A stretch of DNA of 29,340 bases from DAOSVX01 sp035379765. Lineage in GTDB: Bacteria; Bacillota_I; Bacilli_A; RF39; UBA660. Of the stretch, positions 7,071-15,143 are shown one piece after another. Positions within the stretch are counted from its first letter, which is position 1; each line of letters opens with the position of its first letter. The DNA lies in contig DAOSVX010000002.1 of assembly GCA_035379765.1 (NCBI GenBank), forward strand, positions 1 to 29,340. The letters are read 5' to 3'. The notes below the pieces were generated by a model. The model saw only the letters and a list, made by a program, of their open reading frames with translations. It did no database searches and had not been told where the DNA came from. The translations under genes were made by a program, and so were the position numbers.

Positions 7071-7778
7071 TTAATTAGTTGCCAAAACCAGTTTTTTTAC
7101 CTCATCATTTTTATTAGCTCTTCCTCCTGATACTTCACCATCAGAAGTTTCTGATTCGGTTATTTTTTTATTTAATTTTATTATATCTGTTGTTGACATT
7201 TTCTTTACTTCTTCTAACGTTAATCCATAACTTTGATACTTATCGGTAGTTAAATATTCCACTGGCATCTCAAAATCTATAGGGTTTCTTAATTGAAACA
7301 AACAATTTTGCCAATATTCATCAATAGCTCTAGTATTTTTACTATGTAATAAATTATAAAGCCTCATCATAAAGTTAGAATTAGTACTCAAATATAATAA
7401 TTTTTCAAATTGATAATAATCAGTTATATTTTTGGTATATTTTACTTTATAACTATACATATCAATTATACCCTCTTGAACTATTTCAAAAAAACAATTA
7501 GGTTTTTTATTATCACGGAAAAGCGCTTCTAAGGATCTTAACCATTTTTCTAAAGCTTCTTTAGAAAAACCATATAATTGAAAATTTTTCTCTAACAAGT
7601 TCTCATCATTATTTAAAAAAGGATCAATGATATTTTCTTTACCATAAATAAATATTAATTGATTTATAACATTAGAAAATATATTATGTTTTTTATAATA
7701 CTTAGTTTTATTATCTTCACTATAAACTTTGAATCCTTCTTTTAAGAAAGAATTATTAAATATATTAAGTGTTTCCAT
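7071..7778 (-). CDS. Unrecognised cytoplasmic protein
   Basis: A 235-residue protein of unknown function. The ATG at 7778 is chosen because AAAGGTG lies 6 bases upstream; the longer frame would start at a GTG inside that site. It has no membrane helix or signal peptide. The body is alpha-helical and rich in Tyr, Asn and Lys, with FSKEALEKWLRSLEALF near residues 73-90 and GLTLEEVKKMSTTDIIKLNKK near 188-208. The last 25 residues are polar. It precedes yutD by 10 bases. An unrelated phage or defence protein cannot be excluded, but base usage matches the neighbours. Confidence 0.6.
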   Translation of the reverse strand: METLNIFNNSFLKEGFKVYSEDNKTKYYKKHNIFSNVINQLIFIYGKENIIDPFLNNDENLLEKNFQLYGFSKEALEKWLRSLEALFRDNKKPNCFFEIVQEGIIDMYSYKVKYTKNITDYYQFEKLLYLSTNSNFMMRLYNLLHSKNTRAIDEYWQNCLFQLRNPIDFEMPVEYLTTDKYQSYGLTLEEVKKMSTTDIIKLNKKITESETSDGEVSGGRANKNDEVKKLVLATN

Positions 7779-7795
7779 ATTATTCACCTTTTTTA

Positions 7796-7804
7796 ATTAT
7801 ATCA
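7796..7804 (-). promoter_or_regulatory. extended -10 before the 235-residue gene
   Basis: TGATATAAT on the minus strand, 18 bases before the ATG. It is part of a 16-base stretch identical to the one at the DUF1292 promoter. No clear -35. Confidence 0.5.
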
Positions 7805-7816
7805 TAAAGATTTAGT

Positions 7817-8581
7817 TTAAAATAATCCTAAATTAAAATATTTATTAACGATAATAACTACTCCTACTAAAAAAGCTAAAATAGCTATAACAGTTATTAT
7901 CCAAACAAAAGGTCTTTTTTTATCAACCTCATCTTCTGCTTCGTTTTCTTCCATATCTTTTTTAGTTAACCCTACTGAACTAGTATAAAAAGAAGTATCA
8001 ACCCTCATAGTTTCTTTTATTGGCTCTATTACTTCAGTATTATCACTACCCTTTAAATCAGAAAGAATATCTAAAGGATTTAGTTTTGTTTCATTAGCTA
8101 ATTCTTTAGCTGAAATAGTATTTATTAAAGTCATTAATTCATCGGATTCAGGCGATTTTGGACACTCTTCTTTTGCAGAATTAACATTTAAACTTTTTAG
8201 AATATCTAATTGAGTATCATTTATTTTTTTAAACCTATCAGCCTCATAATCTTCTTCTTTTTCTTCACGAGCTTTTTCTAAAATAGCATTTATATCATAT
8301 TCTTTGGTAGTTTCTTCGGGTTCACCAGAATCTTCTTCAGAAGAAGTTGAAATAAAAATAGACTTTCTTTTGGGAGAATTTGTATATTTTTTATCTAAAA
8401 TTGTTTTTAACTCTTCAATATTAATATTTTCACTATTTTTTTCTAAAACACTAATATTAGAATTCATTTTAAATTTATCTATTTCATTTTTATTTATTTC
8501 TTTATAAATATCTGCGTTCTTTTCAGTACGTTTAGGTAATTCAGATGAACTTTGATAATATTTTTCCATTCTGGAATCCAT
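7817..8581 (-). CDS. Unrecognised acidic protein with C-terminal membrane anchor
   Basis: A 254-residue protein of unknown function. About 225 residues are hydrophilic and acidic (Glu, Asp, Lys, Ser). They are followed by one hydrophobic helix, FVWIITVIAILAFLVGVVII, near residues 225-245 and a short tail, so it looks tail-anchored with the bulk in the cytoplasm. Helical segments recur, such as INIEELKTILDKKY near 54-67, DINAILEKAREEKEEDY near 95-111 and DTQLDILKSLN. A GGAGGT site lies 8 bases before the ATG. It is divergent from the ferredoxin gene. A role as a scaffold or division-associated protein is possible but nothing in the sequence proves it. Confidence 0.65.
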   Translation of the reverse strand: MDSRMEKYYQSSSELPKRTEKNADIYKEINKNEIDKFKMNSNISVLEKNSENINIEELKTILDKKYTNSPKRKSIFISTSSEEDSGEPEETTKEYDINAILEKAREEKEEDYEADRFKKINDTQLDILKSLNVNSAKEECPKSPESDELMTLINTISAKELANETKLNPLDILSDLKGSDNTEVIEPIKETMRVDTSFYTSSVGLTKKDMEENEAEDEVDKKRPFVWIITVIAILAFLVGVVIIVNKYFNLGLF

Positions 8582-8661
8582 ACCTATCTACCTCCAATGT
8601 AATATTAGCATAAAAAAGCATTATTTTAAACTAATTGTTAACAAATTACTGACAAATATAG

Positions 8662-8667
8662 TATAAT
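8662..8667 (+). promoter_or_regulatory. -10 box of the ferredoxin gene
   Basis: TATAAT 19 bases before the ATG, with AAGGAG between. The expected -35 position overlaps the perfect palindrome TTGTTAACAA (8635-8644) and has no TTGACA-like hexamer. Confidence 0.5.
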
Positions 8668-8686
8668 GATAACAAAGGAGTAGAAA

Positions 8687-8935
8687 ATGAAAAAGATAAT
8701 TTTAAATAAGACAGCCTGTGTTGGCTGCGGTGCTTGTGTAGCTATTTGCGGAGAGCATTTTGACATTGATGAAAATGGATTAAGTAGTATTAAAAAACAA
8801 TTAGAAGGTGAACCAACAAGTGAACTATTAGAAGCAATTGATTCATGTCCTACTAATGCTATTAGTTTAGAAGAAACAGATATACCATCTACTGAACCAA
8901 TACCTAAAGATTTAAGTGAAGATGAAAATAAATAA
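8687..8935 (+). CDS. 4Fe-4S ferredoxin
   Basis: An 82-residue electron carrier. The N-terminal cluster motif reads CVGCGACVAIC near residues 11-21 and the distal ligand is in SCPTNAI near 53-59, as in one-cluster ferredoxins of Bacillota (three Cys plus a distal CP). The Cys at 21 is extra: Pro-containing one-cluster relatives usually lack it, while two-cluster ferredoxins have it, but a full second motif is absent here. The C-terminal 20 residues are acidic and Pro-rich. It has its own -10 box and a terminator, so it is a single-gene unit. Confidence 0.92.
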   Translation: MKKIILNKTACVGCGACVAICGEHFDIDENGLSSIKKQLEGEPTSELLEAIDSCPTNAISLEETDIPSTEPIPKDLSEDENK

Positions 8936-8960
8936 AACTGCATAAATGCAGTTTTATTTT
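8931..8960. terminator. bidirectional terminator between ferredoxin and rluB
   Basis: ACTGCAT, AA loop, ATGCAGT (8937-8952), extended by A-T pairs and followed by a T-run. The right arm reaches the stop codon of rluB on the other strand. Confidence 0.82.
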
Positions 8961-9664
8961 TGTTTATATTTGTATAAATCCCTTATTTCCGAAACAGTTA
9001 AGTTACGATATTGACCAGATTCTAGTCCATTTAATGTTAAAAATGCATATTTTATTCTTGTTAACTTTTTAACATCATAATTCAAAGCTTTAAAAATATT
9101 TTTGACAATGTGGTTTCTTCCTTCTCTAATAGTTATTTCTACAAAGTTTTTATCTTTAACACTTTTCTTTATTTTCAATCTAGAAGGTTTAGTTAGAATA
9201 TCATCTACTATAATACCTGCTTTTAATTTATAATAATCTTCGATTAAAAATGGTTTATCTAATTTTACTAAGTAAGTTTTTTCGACTTTATTACTAGGAT
9301 GCATTAGAATATTAGCTAAAGCACCATCATTAGTTAAAATAATTAACCCCGTAGTATCATAATCAAGTCTACCAACAGGATAGACACTAAGTTTAGTATT
9401 AATTAAATCAGTAACCACTTTTCTTCCTTCTTCATCACTAGTAGAACTAATAACTCCTCGTGGTTTATTTAAAAGAAAATATACTTTTGGTTCAATAGAT
9501 ATTTTTTTGCCATTAACACTAATAACATCTTCATAACTAGCTTTAGTTCCCAATTCAGTAACAGTTATACCATTAACTCTTACTTTGCCAGATGTTATTA
9601 ATTCTTCAGCTTTTCTTCTACTAGCATAACCAGATTCAGCTATTAATTTTTGTAATCTTTCCAT
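8954..9664 (-). CDS. rluB: Ribosomal large-subunit pseudouridine synthase B
   Basis: A 236-residue enzyme that isomerises uridine to pseudouridine in 23S rRNA. An S4 RNA-binding domain comes first (MERLQKLIAESGYASRRKAEELI, then GKVRVNG). The RsuA/RluB catalytic domain follows with YFLLNKPRGVISS, the catalytic-Asp motif GRLDYDTTGLIILTNDG, and IREGRNHIVKNIF near the end. The ATG at 9664 is chosen over an upstream in-frame GTG (9676) because the family begins MERLQK and GGGTG lies at proper distance. RsuA is the alternative, but the match to Bacillus-type RluB is closer. A TGATATACT box lies upstream. Confidence 0.92.
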   Translation of the reverse strand: MERLQKLIAESGYASRRKAEELITSGKVRVNGITVTELGTKASYEDVISVNGKKISIEPKVYFLLNKPRGVISSTSDEEGRKVVTDLINTKLSVYPVGRLDYDTTGLIILTNDGALANILMHPSNKVEKTYLVKLDKPFLIEDYYKLKAGIIVDDILTKPSRLKIKKSVKDKNFVEITIREGRNHIVKNIFKALNYDVKKLTRIKYAFLTLNGLESGQYRNLTVSEIRDLYKYKQK

Positions 9665-9680
9665 ATCAACACCCACAAAA

Positions 9681-9689
9681 AGTATATCA
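9681..9689 (-). promoter_or_regulatory. extended -10 before rluB
   Basis: TGATATACT on the minus strand about 17 bases before the ATG, just after the rmuC terminator. No good -35. Confidence 0.4.
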
Positions 9690-9700
9690 TGAAATAAAGA

Positions 9701-9727
9701 AAAAAGATTAGAAAATCTAATCTTTTT
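9701..9727 (-). terminator. terminator of rmuC
   Basis: AGATTAG (9705-9711), short A-rich loop, CTAATCT (9717-9723), flanked by A-run and T-run. It includes the rmuC stop codon. Confidence 0.75.
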
Positions 9728-10793
9728 TATCGTCTATTAATTCTTTATCAAGGTTAACATTATTAATAGATTCAAATCTTTTAGATATTTTATCAGTTGT
9801 AACATTTATATCTTTGACATCTTTGGTTACTGTATCAATACTACGAGATAATTTGTTCCATCTATCTTTATATAATGTAAAGTCTTTACTTAATTTATTT
9901 AATTCTTCATGAATTATTTTAGCATATTTATCTCTTTCAATATTTTTTAGAATCATTTCAATAATAGTTAAAGTACTCATCAAAGTAGTTGGTGATGCTA
10001 CCCAAACTTTTTTATTATAAGCATACTGTAGTAGATCATCGTGATAAGCATTTATTTCCGCAAATATAGCTTCAGCTGGTAAAAACATAATGGCTTCCGA
10101 AGCAGTAACACCTGGAACAATATATTTGGTGCTAATAGCATCTATATGTTTTTTAACATCACTTTTAAATAGTTTAGCTGCCACATCTCTTTCGGTTTTA
10201 GCAAGATTTTTATCAAGCATTTTTTGATAGTTTTCTAAAGGAAATTTACTATCTATACAAATAGTTCCTAAAGGTTCAGGAGCAAATAAAATAGCATCAG
10301 CTATAAACCCATTATTTAAAGTGTATTGAGTTTGATATATTTTATCATTTTTGTCCCCAAAAACATTAGCTAGTATATAATTCAAATTTACTTCACCAAA
10401 TATTCCTCTAGTTTTCTTATCAGTCAAAACACTCTGTAAAGAGACAATATCGCCGGATAAATCTTCTATTTTCTTTTGAGCTTCATCTATTTTGGAAAGT
10501 CTTTCCAAAATAGAAGTAAAGGTTTTATTAGTTTTTTCAAAGTTTTTATCTAATCTTTCATTAACTTTTTCATTTATTAATATTAATCTATCTTCTATTT
10601 TTTTATTAAGTTTTTCAAAATCATCATTTATATTTTTACTAAATGAGTATTTAAATTCACCAATTTCTTTTATAAGACTGGTTTCTAATCTACCTATTCT
10701 TTCTGTTAAATTATCTTCCTTTTTAGTTTTTAAAATTATAGTAATTAATAAGCCGATTATTAATATTAATAAACCTATTATAATATATTCCAT
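9717..10793 (-). CDS. rmuC: DNA recombination protein RmuC
   Basis: A 358-residue protein. An N-terminal membrane helix (residues 2-22, IIIGLLILIIGLLITII) is followed by a long coiled coil (about 28-125). The RmuC nuclease-fold domain then shows TRGIFGEVNLNYILANVFG near 129-147, ADAILFAPEPLGTICIDSKFPLENY near 166-190, and MFLPAEAIFAE plus KKVWVASPTTLMSTLTII further on. The IDSKFP motif is the likely catalytic-fold core. RmuC limits inversions and rearrangements, probably as a nuclease acting on recombination products. The ribosome site AGGAGG lies in the 8-base gap after the TVP38-type gene, so both are one unit. Confidence 0.93.
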   Translation of the reverse strand: MEYIIIGLLILIIGLLITIILKTKKEDNLTERIGRLETSLIKEIGEFKYSFSKNINDDFEKLNKKIEDRLILINEKVNERLDKNFEKTNKTFTSILERLSKIDEAQKKIEDLSGDIVSLQSVLTDKKTRGIFGEVNLNYILANVFGDKNDKIYQTQYTLNNGFIADAILFAPEPLGTICIDSKFPLENYQKMLDKNLAKTERDVAAKLFKSDVKKHIDAISTKYIVPGVTASEAIMFLPAEAIFAEINAYHDDLLQYAYNKKVWVASPTTLMSTLTIIEMILKNIERDKYAKIIHEELNKLSKDFTLYKDRWNKLSRSIDTVTKDVKDINVTTDKISKRFESINNVNLDKELIDDKKD

Positions 10794-10801
10794 ATATCCT
10801 C

Positions 10802-11383
10802 CTAATCTAATTTTAGTTTTTTATTAACTAAAACACTAATACCATATGCTATTAGTACTAATCCGGCTATTTTTAATAGCTGTATAGGGTTTTTTAAGGC
10901 TTCTATTAAAGAAACTCCGATATAACCCCAGAATAGTACTAGAAATATTTTCCCTATTAAAATAGCTGGAAAAAACTTCTTAAAAGGCATCTTAGAAACA
11001 CCTGCAGCAATATTTACTAAAAAAGCTGGAGTAAAAGGTATAGCTATTAAAATCACTAAATTACTAAACTTTAAATCATCTACTTTATTTAACCATTTAT
11101 CTATTTTTTTGTTTTTTCTTACTTTTTTATCAATAAACTTTTTAAAAGCTTTTTGACATAAAAAGAATGATAATGTACATCCGGCTATTGTAAATGCCCA
11201 AGATATTAAAAAACCTATAAATGTTCCATAATATAAAAAATTAATGGTAATAAATACTCCTAATGGTAATATAGGTACAATTGATTCAATAACTATTAAA
11301 AAACAACTGAAAAATACCCAATAAGGGCCCATTACTTGAATTGTATTAATAACCCATTCATTTAAATTTTGTAATACTTCCAT
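10802..11383 (-). CDS. TVP38/TMEM64 (VTT/DedA-like) membrane protein
   Basis: A 193-residue membrane protein with about five hydrophobic segments. GPYWVFFSCFLIVIESIVPILPLGVF near residues 19-44 is the re-entrant-type first segment of VTT-domain proteins. LIAIPFTPAFLVNIAAGVSKMPFKKFF near 111-138 is the second conserved region, with the usual P-x-x-P and G-x-S/T-x-M-x-x-x-x-F pattern. Family members are thought to be lipid scramblases or envelope-stress proteins. It is made from the strong promoter at 11402-11430 and co-transcribed with rmuC. Confidence 0.85.
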   Translation of the reverse strand: MEVLQNLNEWVINTIQVMGPYWVFFSCFLIVIESIVPILPLGVFITINFLYYGTFIGFLISWAFTIAGCTLSFFLCQKAFKKFIDKKVRKNKKIDKWLNKVDDLKFSNLVILIAIPFTPAFLVNIAAGVSKMPFKKFFPAILIGKIFLVLFWGYIGVSLIEALKNPIQLLKIAGLVLIAYGISVLVNKKLKLD

Positions 11384-11401
11384 AATTCACCATCTGTTAC
11401 T

Positions 11402-11430
11402 ATTATAAAGGAAAATAAAAATATTTTCAA
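11402..11430 (-). promoter_or_regulatory. promoter of the TVP38-type gene and rmuC
   Basis: On the minus strand: TTGAAA (11425-11430), 17-base spacer, TATAAT (11402-11407), 18 bases before the ATG. It lies directly after the terminator of the secretion locus. Confidence 0.78.
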
Positions 11431-11437
11431 TTAAAGT

Positions 11438-11459
11438 AAAAATGACGATTACTCGTCAT
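11438..11459 (-). terminator. terminator closing the secretion locus
   Basis: On the minus strand ATGACGA, GTAA loop, TCGTCAT and a TTTTT tail. The stem includes the last codons and stop of the virD4-like gene. Confidence 0.82.
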
Positions 11460-13623
11460 CTTGGAAAAAGTCATCAAAGAATTGATCATCTGTAATAATA
11501 TTTTCACTAACTATCTTACTATCATTATCAACATTAACTTTTGGTGGTTCTTCTTTGGCTTCAACTATTTCTGGAACTTTAACTTCTGGTTTAGGCATCT
11601 CCGGTACTGAAGGCATTATTGGTTGTTTAGGCACTTCTTTTTCTTCTTTATTCATAATGTTAAATTCTATTTTTTCATCTGGTAAATTTGGTTTAGATGC
11701 TTCTACTGGCTTTACTCCACCTTCTTTTTTAGCTTTTTCTTCAGCCTCTAATTCAGCTATTCGAGCATCTATCTTTTTAGCAAGTTCATCAAAATTAAAT
11801 CCACCACCAGAAGGTTTTGGCATATCATTTCCGCCAAACGGAAAATTCCCTTCACTTGGTGGAGACATAGGATTTTTATCCTCTTTATCTAAATTTTCAA
11901 AAAGCTTTTTTCTTTTTTCTTCTTTAACAAAACTCTTTAAATCAAATAACTTAATTTCATTTTTCTTTTTACGAGTATAAAAATCAGTTTTTAACATACT
12001 TTTAAACCATTCGGTTTTAAAACTAGGAATGTATTTAGTTTTATAAGGATGTAATCTAGTTTTTATAATAATTGCTTCAAACTTTTTTAACTTTTGGAGA
12101 TCTGAAACAGTTACTAATGGAGTTGAAGCTGTTTTATCTTTATCTTTAGATTTAACTTCTCCACAAAGTTTACTAATTTCTTCCAATGCTGCTAATTCAG
12201 TAGTAATTAAATATATTAAATTACCACAGTTAGATCTAATAGTTTGTGAATCTTCTTTACCATATACATCATCTAATTGAGCAAAGTTTTGAATAATGAA
12301 AGTAAATCTAATTGCTCTACTTCTAGCAGCTGTTACCATTGATGTAACATCTTTTAATTTAGGCATATTAGCAAACTCATCTAATATAAAATTAGTTTTA
12401 TATGGTAACTTACCATTTTTTTCTTTATACGCTGAATCAATTAAAGTTTCATAACATTGTTTAATAAATATAGTTGCTAAAGCATGATAAGTTGTCTTTT
12501 CATCATGAATAACTAAAAATACAGCTGTTTTTTCTTGACCAATTTTACGCATATCAAAGTCACTCTTAGAAAGCATTTCACTTAAATTATCACGAGAAGT
12601 AAATAATCTTATCTTTTGTCTAAATACTGAGACAACCCCACCTTTAGTTTCATTGGGAGCATTAACTACACTGGAAGCAAAAATGGAAGCACTAGAATCC
12701 TCACCTTTTAAATTAAAATATTCTTTAATATATTGAGTCATTCCTAGCTTCTCTTCACCAGTTGTGGCCATATAACCAATGGAATTTAAGTTTACTTCAC
12801 TTTCATCTTTTGCATCGCCAAATAAACCTAAAGCAATCCCTGAAAAGTAGTCAGAAGCATTGTTTTGCCAAAAAGGATCATCAGTTTTATCACCAGTTAA
12901 AATATTAGAAGCAACATCCTCTAATAACTCAACTGATTTATCAATATTACCTTCATTAAACAGTTGATAAGGAAGTGATAAAGGATTCCATGAGCTACCC
13001 ATAATTGGATCACGAAAGTTTAAAACAATAACATTGTATCCTTTATCTTTTAAAGACTGACCGTGGTTTTTATATATTTCCCCTTTAGGGTCAGTAATAA
13101 TCATACTTTCACCTTTTTTAGATAAAGAATAAACAAGAGGGTCAACAATAGCAGTTGTTTTACCAGAAGCAGTAGCACCAATAATCATTGAGTGGTTTTC
13201 ACCATTATCAACATACATTTCTTTTTGGGTTGTTATAAGTGGAACACCAGCATATTTAAATACTTCATCAGCTATTTCGACTCTTTCTACATCATCAGCT
13301 TTTTTAACTTCTTTTTCATTAGCCCATCTAGAATATCCCTTATCTTCTTTGTCGCCAAGTTTAATACCTAATCCATGGCCCTTTTCTTTTTCAAAAATAT
13401 AAGAAGATACACTAGTAAATATAATTACTAATAAAATTGCAAATAAAGCAATAGTACCAGGAAAATATTCAGCTGTAAAAGCTTCCATAGGATTTAACCC
13501 ATAAAAAGAACCTGTACTAGAAAAATAAGAAAAGTTCAATATTCCTATACAGCATAGATAAAATAAAAATATACAAAATATTACAAATATTACAAAGTCT
13601 TTTGTTGATATTCTAAATTTCAT
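11449..13623 (-). CDS. virD4: VirD4/TraG-type coupling ATPase
   Basis: A 724-residue type IV coupling protein, which in the family brings substrates to the secretion channel at the membrane. Two N-terminal membrane helices (about residues 10-31 and 52-72) precede the ATPase core. The P-loop is GATASGKTTA with Lys near 155, followed by MIITDPKGE, the TraG signature. GSSWNPL lies further on, and Walker B is NFILDEFANMPKL near 411-424. RAIRFTFIIQNFAQLDDVYG continues the TraG/VirD4 pattern. The last 180 residues are an acidic Pro/Glu-rich tail ending in DDQFFDDFFQDDE, possibly a docking region. It is the last gene of the locus; no relaxase gene is adjacent. A TATAAT upstream may give it separate expression. 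Confidence 0.93.
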   Translation of the reverse strand: MKFRISTKDFVIFVIFCIFLFYLCCIGILNFSYFSSTGSFYGLNPMEAFTAEYFPGTIALFAILLVIIFTSVSSYIFEKEKGHGLGIKLGDKEDKGYSRWANEKEVKKADDVERVEIADEVFKYAGVPLITTQKEMYVDNGENHSMIIGATASGKTTAIVDPLVYSLSKKGESMIITDPKGEIYKNHGQSLKDKGYNVIVLNFRDPIMGSSWNPLSLPYQLFNEGNIDKSVELLEDVASNILTGDKTDDPFWQNNASDYFSGIALGLFGDAKDESEVNLNSIGYMATTGEEKLGMTQYIKEYFNLKGEDSSASIFASSVVNAPNETKGGVVSVFRQKIRLFTSRDNLSEMLSKSDFDMRKIGQEKTAVFLVIHDEKTTYHALATIFIKQCYETLIDSAYKEKNGKLPYKTNFILDEFANMPKLKDVTSMVTAARSRAIRFTFIIQNFAQLDDVYGKEDSQTIRSNCGNLIYLITTELAALEEISKLCGEVKSKDKDKTASTPLVTVSDLQKLKKFEAIIIKTRLHPYKTKYIPSFKTEWFKSMLKTDFYTRKKKNEIKLFDLKSFVKEEKRKKLFENLDKEDKNPMSPPSEGNFPFGGNDMPKPSGGGFNFDELAKKIDARIAELEAEEKAKKEGGVKPVEASKPNLPDEKIEFNIMNKEEKEVPKQPIMPSVPEMPKPEVKVPEIVEAKEEPPKVNVDNDSKIVSENIITDDQFFDDFFQDDE

Positions 13624-13644
13624 GCTAGTTCACCTACCAAATTC

Positions 13645-13673
13645 ATTATACAATAATTAACCACTATTTTCTA
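13645..13673 (-). promoter_or_regulatory. possible internal promoter before virD4
   Basis: TATAAT (13645-13650) with TAGAAA (13668-13673) at 17 bases, in the short gap after the lipoprotein gene. The weak -35 and AT-rich setting make this tentative. Confidence 0.4.
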
Positions 13674-13674
13674 T

Positions 13675-14376
13675 TTATATTTTATTGGCTTTTCTCATTC
13701 TTAAAGCAACTATACCCATTGCCAATAATAATACTCCAAGAATTATTAAAAATATATACAATTTTTTAGTTACTTCATTATTATAATTTAAAACATATTT
13801 ATCTTTATATATTCTTATTTGGACTGATTTCTTTTCATAATTATTTCTATCTATATTCCAAGTATAAGTATAATTTTGATGAGAATCAGCATTACTTGAA
13901 TATACTCGATGATTAGTTTTGATATTTACTGTTATTTTTTCTAAGTCTTCATATTCAGCAAATGGTAAATTTTCTAAACTAGTCGTAATAGTTATTAAAT
14001 CTTTTTTACCACTTTCATCAGTATCATCAGTAAAAACAGCAAAGAAATCATAAGAGCTAACGGCAAAATATGATTTATAATAATCTTCCATAGCAAATTC
14101 ATGATAGTATGTATATTTATAATAACCATTAGTAAACTCACTAGACTTATCATAATAAGTAACTCCTGTAACTTTAGCAGTTGTTAAAAGAACATCTAAA
14201 TTTTCTTCATCAGCATTTACCGGTATATTCCATTCACTTAAACCCGTAGTATCAGCTCCTAAAGATTTAACGGTTAATTCTTCCTTATAACTATCATTAT
14301 AAATTTCTAAATTATAGGTGGCATTACAACCACTTAAAAGTAAAACCATTACAATTAAAGCAACTATCTTTTTCAT
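13675..14376 (-). CDS. Lipoprotein with C-terminal membrane helix
   Basis: A 233-residue protein of unknown family in the secretion locus. The N-terminus is a type II signal peptide with lipobox LLSGC (Cys at 17). The middle is a beta-rich Tyr/Thr/Asp ectodomain. A hydrophobic helix, LYIFLIILGVLLLAMGIVAL, lies near residues 205-225, followed by a basic tail (RMRKANK). It would therefore be held to the outer face of the membrane at both ends, with the C-terminus inside. An AGGAGA site lies 6 bases before the ATG. Its place between the 251-residue protein and VirD4 suggests a channel accessory role; this is inference. Confidence 0.75.
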   Translation of the reverse strand: MKKIVALIVMVLLLSGCNATYNLEIYNDSYKEELTVKSLGADTTGLSEWNIPVNADEENLDVLLTTAKVTGVTYYDKSSEFTNGYYKYTYYHEFAMEDYYKSYFAVSSYDFFAVFTDDTDESGKKDLITITTSLENLPFAEYEDLEKITVNIKTNHRVYSSNADSHQNYTYTWNIDRNNYEKKSVQIRIYKDKYVLNYNNEVTKKLYIFLIILGVLLLAMGIVALRMRKANKI

Positions 14377-14387
14377 TTTTATCTCCT

Positions 14388-15143
14388 TTACTCAACTAAG
14401 CTATAAGTTCCATATTGGTTAGCGTATAAATCTAATATCGAATATTCATAACCATCTTCAATAACTAATATTTCTTTTTTTTCATTTAGATTAGTATCAA
14501 TTATAAGTCTAATAGAATATTTTTTAAAATTTGTTTCACTTTCTGTACCAGAATAAGCAACTACTGTTTCAGTATTACTATCATCTTTGATGATAATATA
14601 ATTATAAACAGTTGAATCATTTTTATAATAAATTTCAAATATATTTTCTTTTAAAGCGTCAGCATCAATATCCATTTCGAGTTTCTTTACTTCGGTTGTA
14701 CCTCCAACATAGGTTTCTTTTTTACTTATTAAATATTCTTTTAGATAATTAATATCTTCAGTAGTTAAATCTTCAATCTCATATGATTCAAATGGTATCG
14801 TTTTATTACTACTTATACCTATTAAATCACTATAACTTTTTTCGCCAATAGAAAAACCAATTTTCCTTGTATATTGATTTATACTAGCTGAAGATTTACC
14901 CAAAAGACTATTACCATTGTAAACTAAATATTGTTTAGTAGGAATAAATGAAGTATCATCCAATACACTCCAATTTTCACCATCATAGTAATAAGCAAAA
15001 TCGTAATTATAAATAACATATGTTTCTACCCTTGCAGCTGCTTCTTTTAACTTTTTAGTAGTAAAATAAATAGTAACCCCAACAAATATTACTGATAAAA
15101 CTAGTAAAAATAACCATAATTTTATATTATTCTTTTGTGGCAT
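14388..15143 (-). CDS. Single-pass extracytoplasmic protein of the secretion locus
   Basis: A 251-residue protein I do not recognise. A short basic start and one hydrophobic helix (LWLFLLVLSVIFVGVTIYFT, residues 9-28) are followed by a hydrophilic, Tyr/Glu/Asn-rich domain of about 220 residues that would face outside. A single N-terminal anchor plus soluble domain is the layout of VirB8-like subunits, but I see no sequence signature for that fold. The ATG overlaps the end of the SpoIID-domain gene by 17 bases, with AAGGGG upstream, so the two are translationally coupled. Confidence 0.65.
   Translation of the reverse strand: MPQKNNIKLWLFLLVLSVIFVGVTIYFTTKKLKEAAARVETYVIYNYDFAYYYDGENWSVLDDTSFIPTKQYLVYNGNSLLGKSSASINQYTRKIGFSIGEKSYSDLIGISSNKTIPFESYEIEDLTTEDINYLKEYLISKKETYVGGTTEVKKLEMDIDADALKENIFEIYYKNDSTVYNYIIIKDDSNTETVVAYSGTESETNFKKYSIRLIIDTNLNEKKEILVIEDGYEYSILDLYANQYGTYSLVE

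Noticed and set aside
8635..8644. Palindrome TTGTTAACAA upstream of the ferredoxin gene as an operator
   Set aside because: Only 10 bases long, in very AT-rich DNA, with no second copy seen at other promoters; could be chance.
11555..11980. 141-residue plus-strand frame opposite the virD4 tail
   Set aside because: Antisense of the Pro/Glu-rich low-complexity tail; no promoter or ribosome site.
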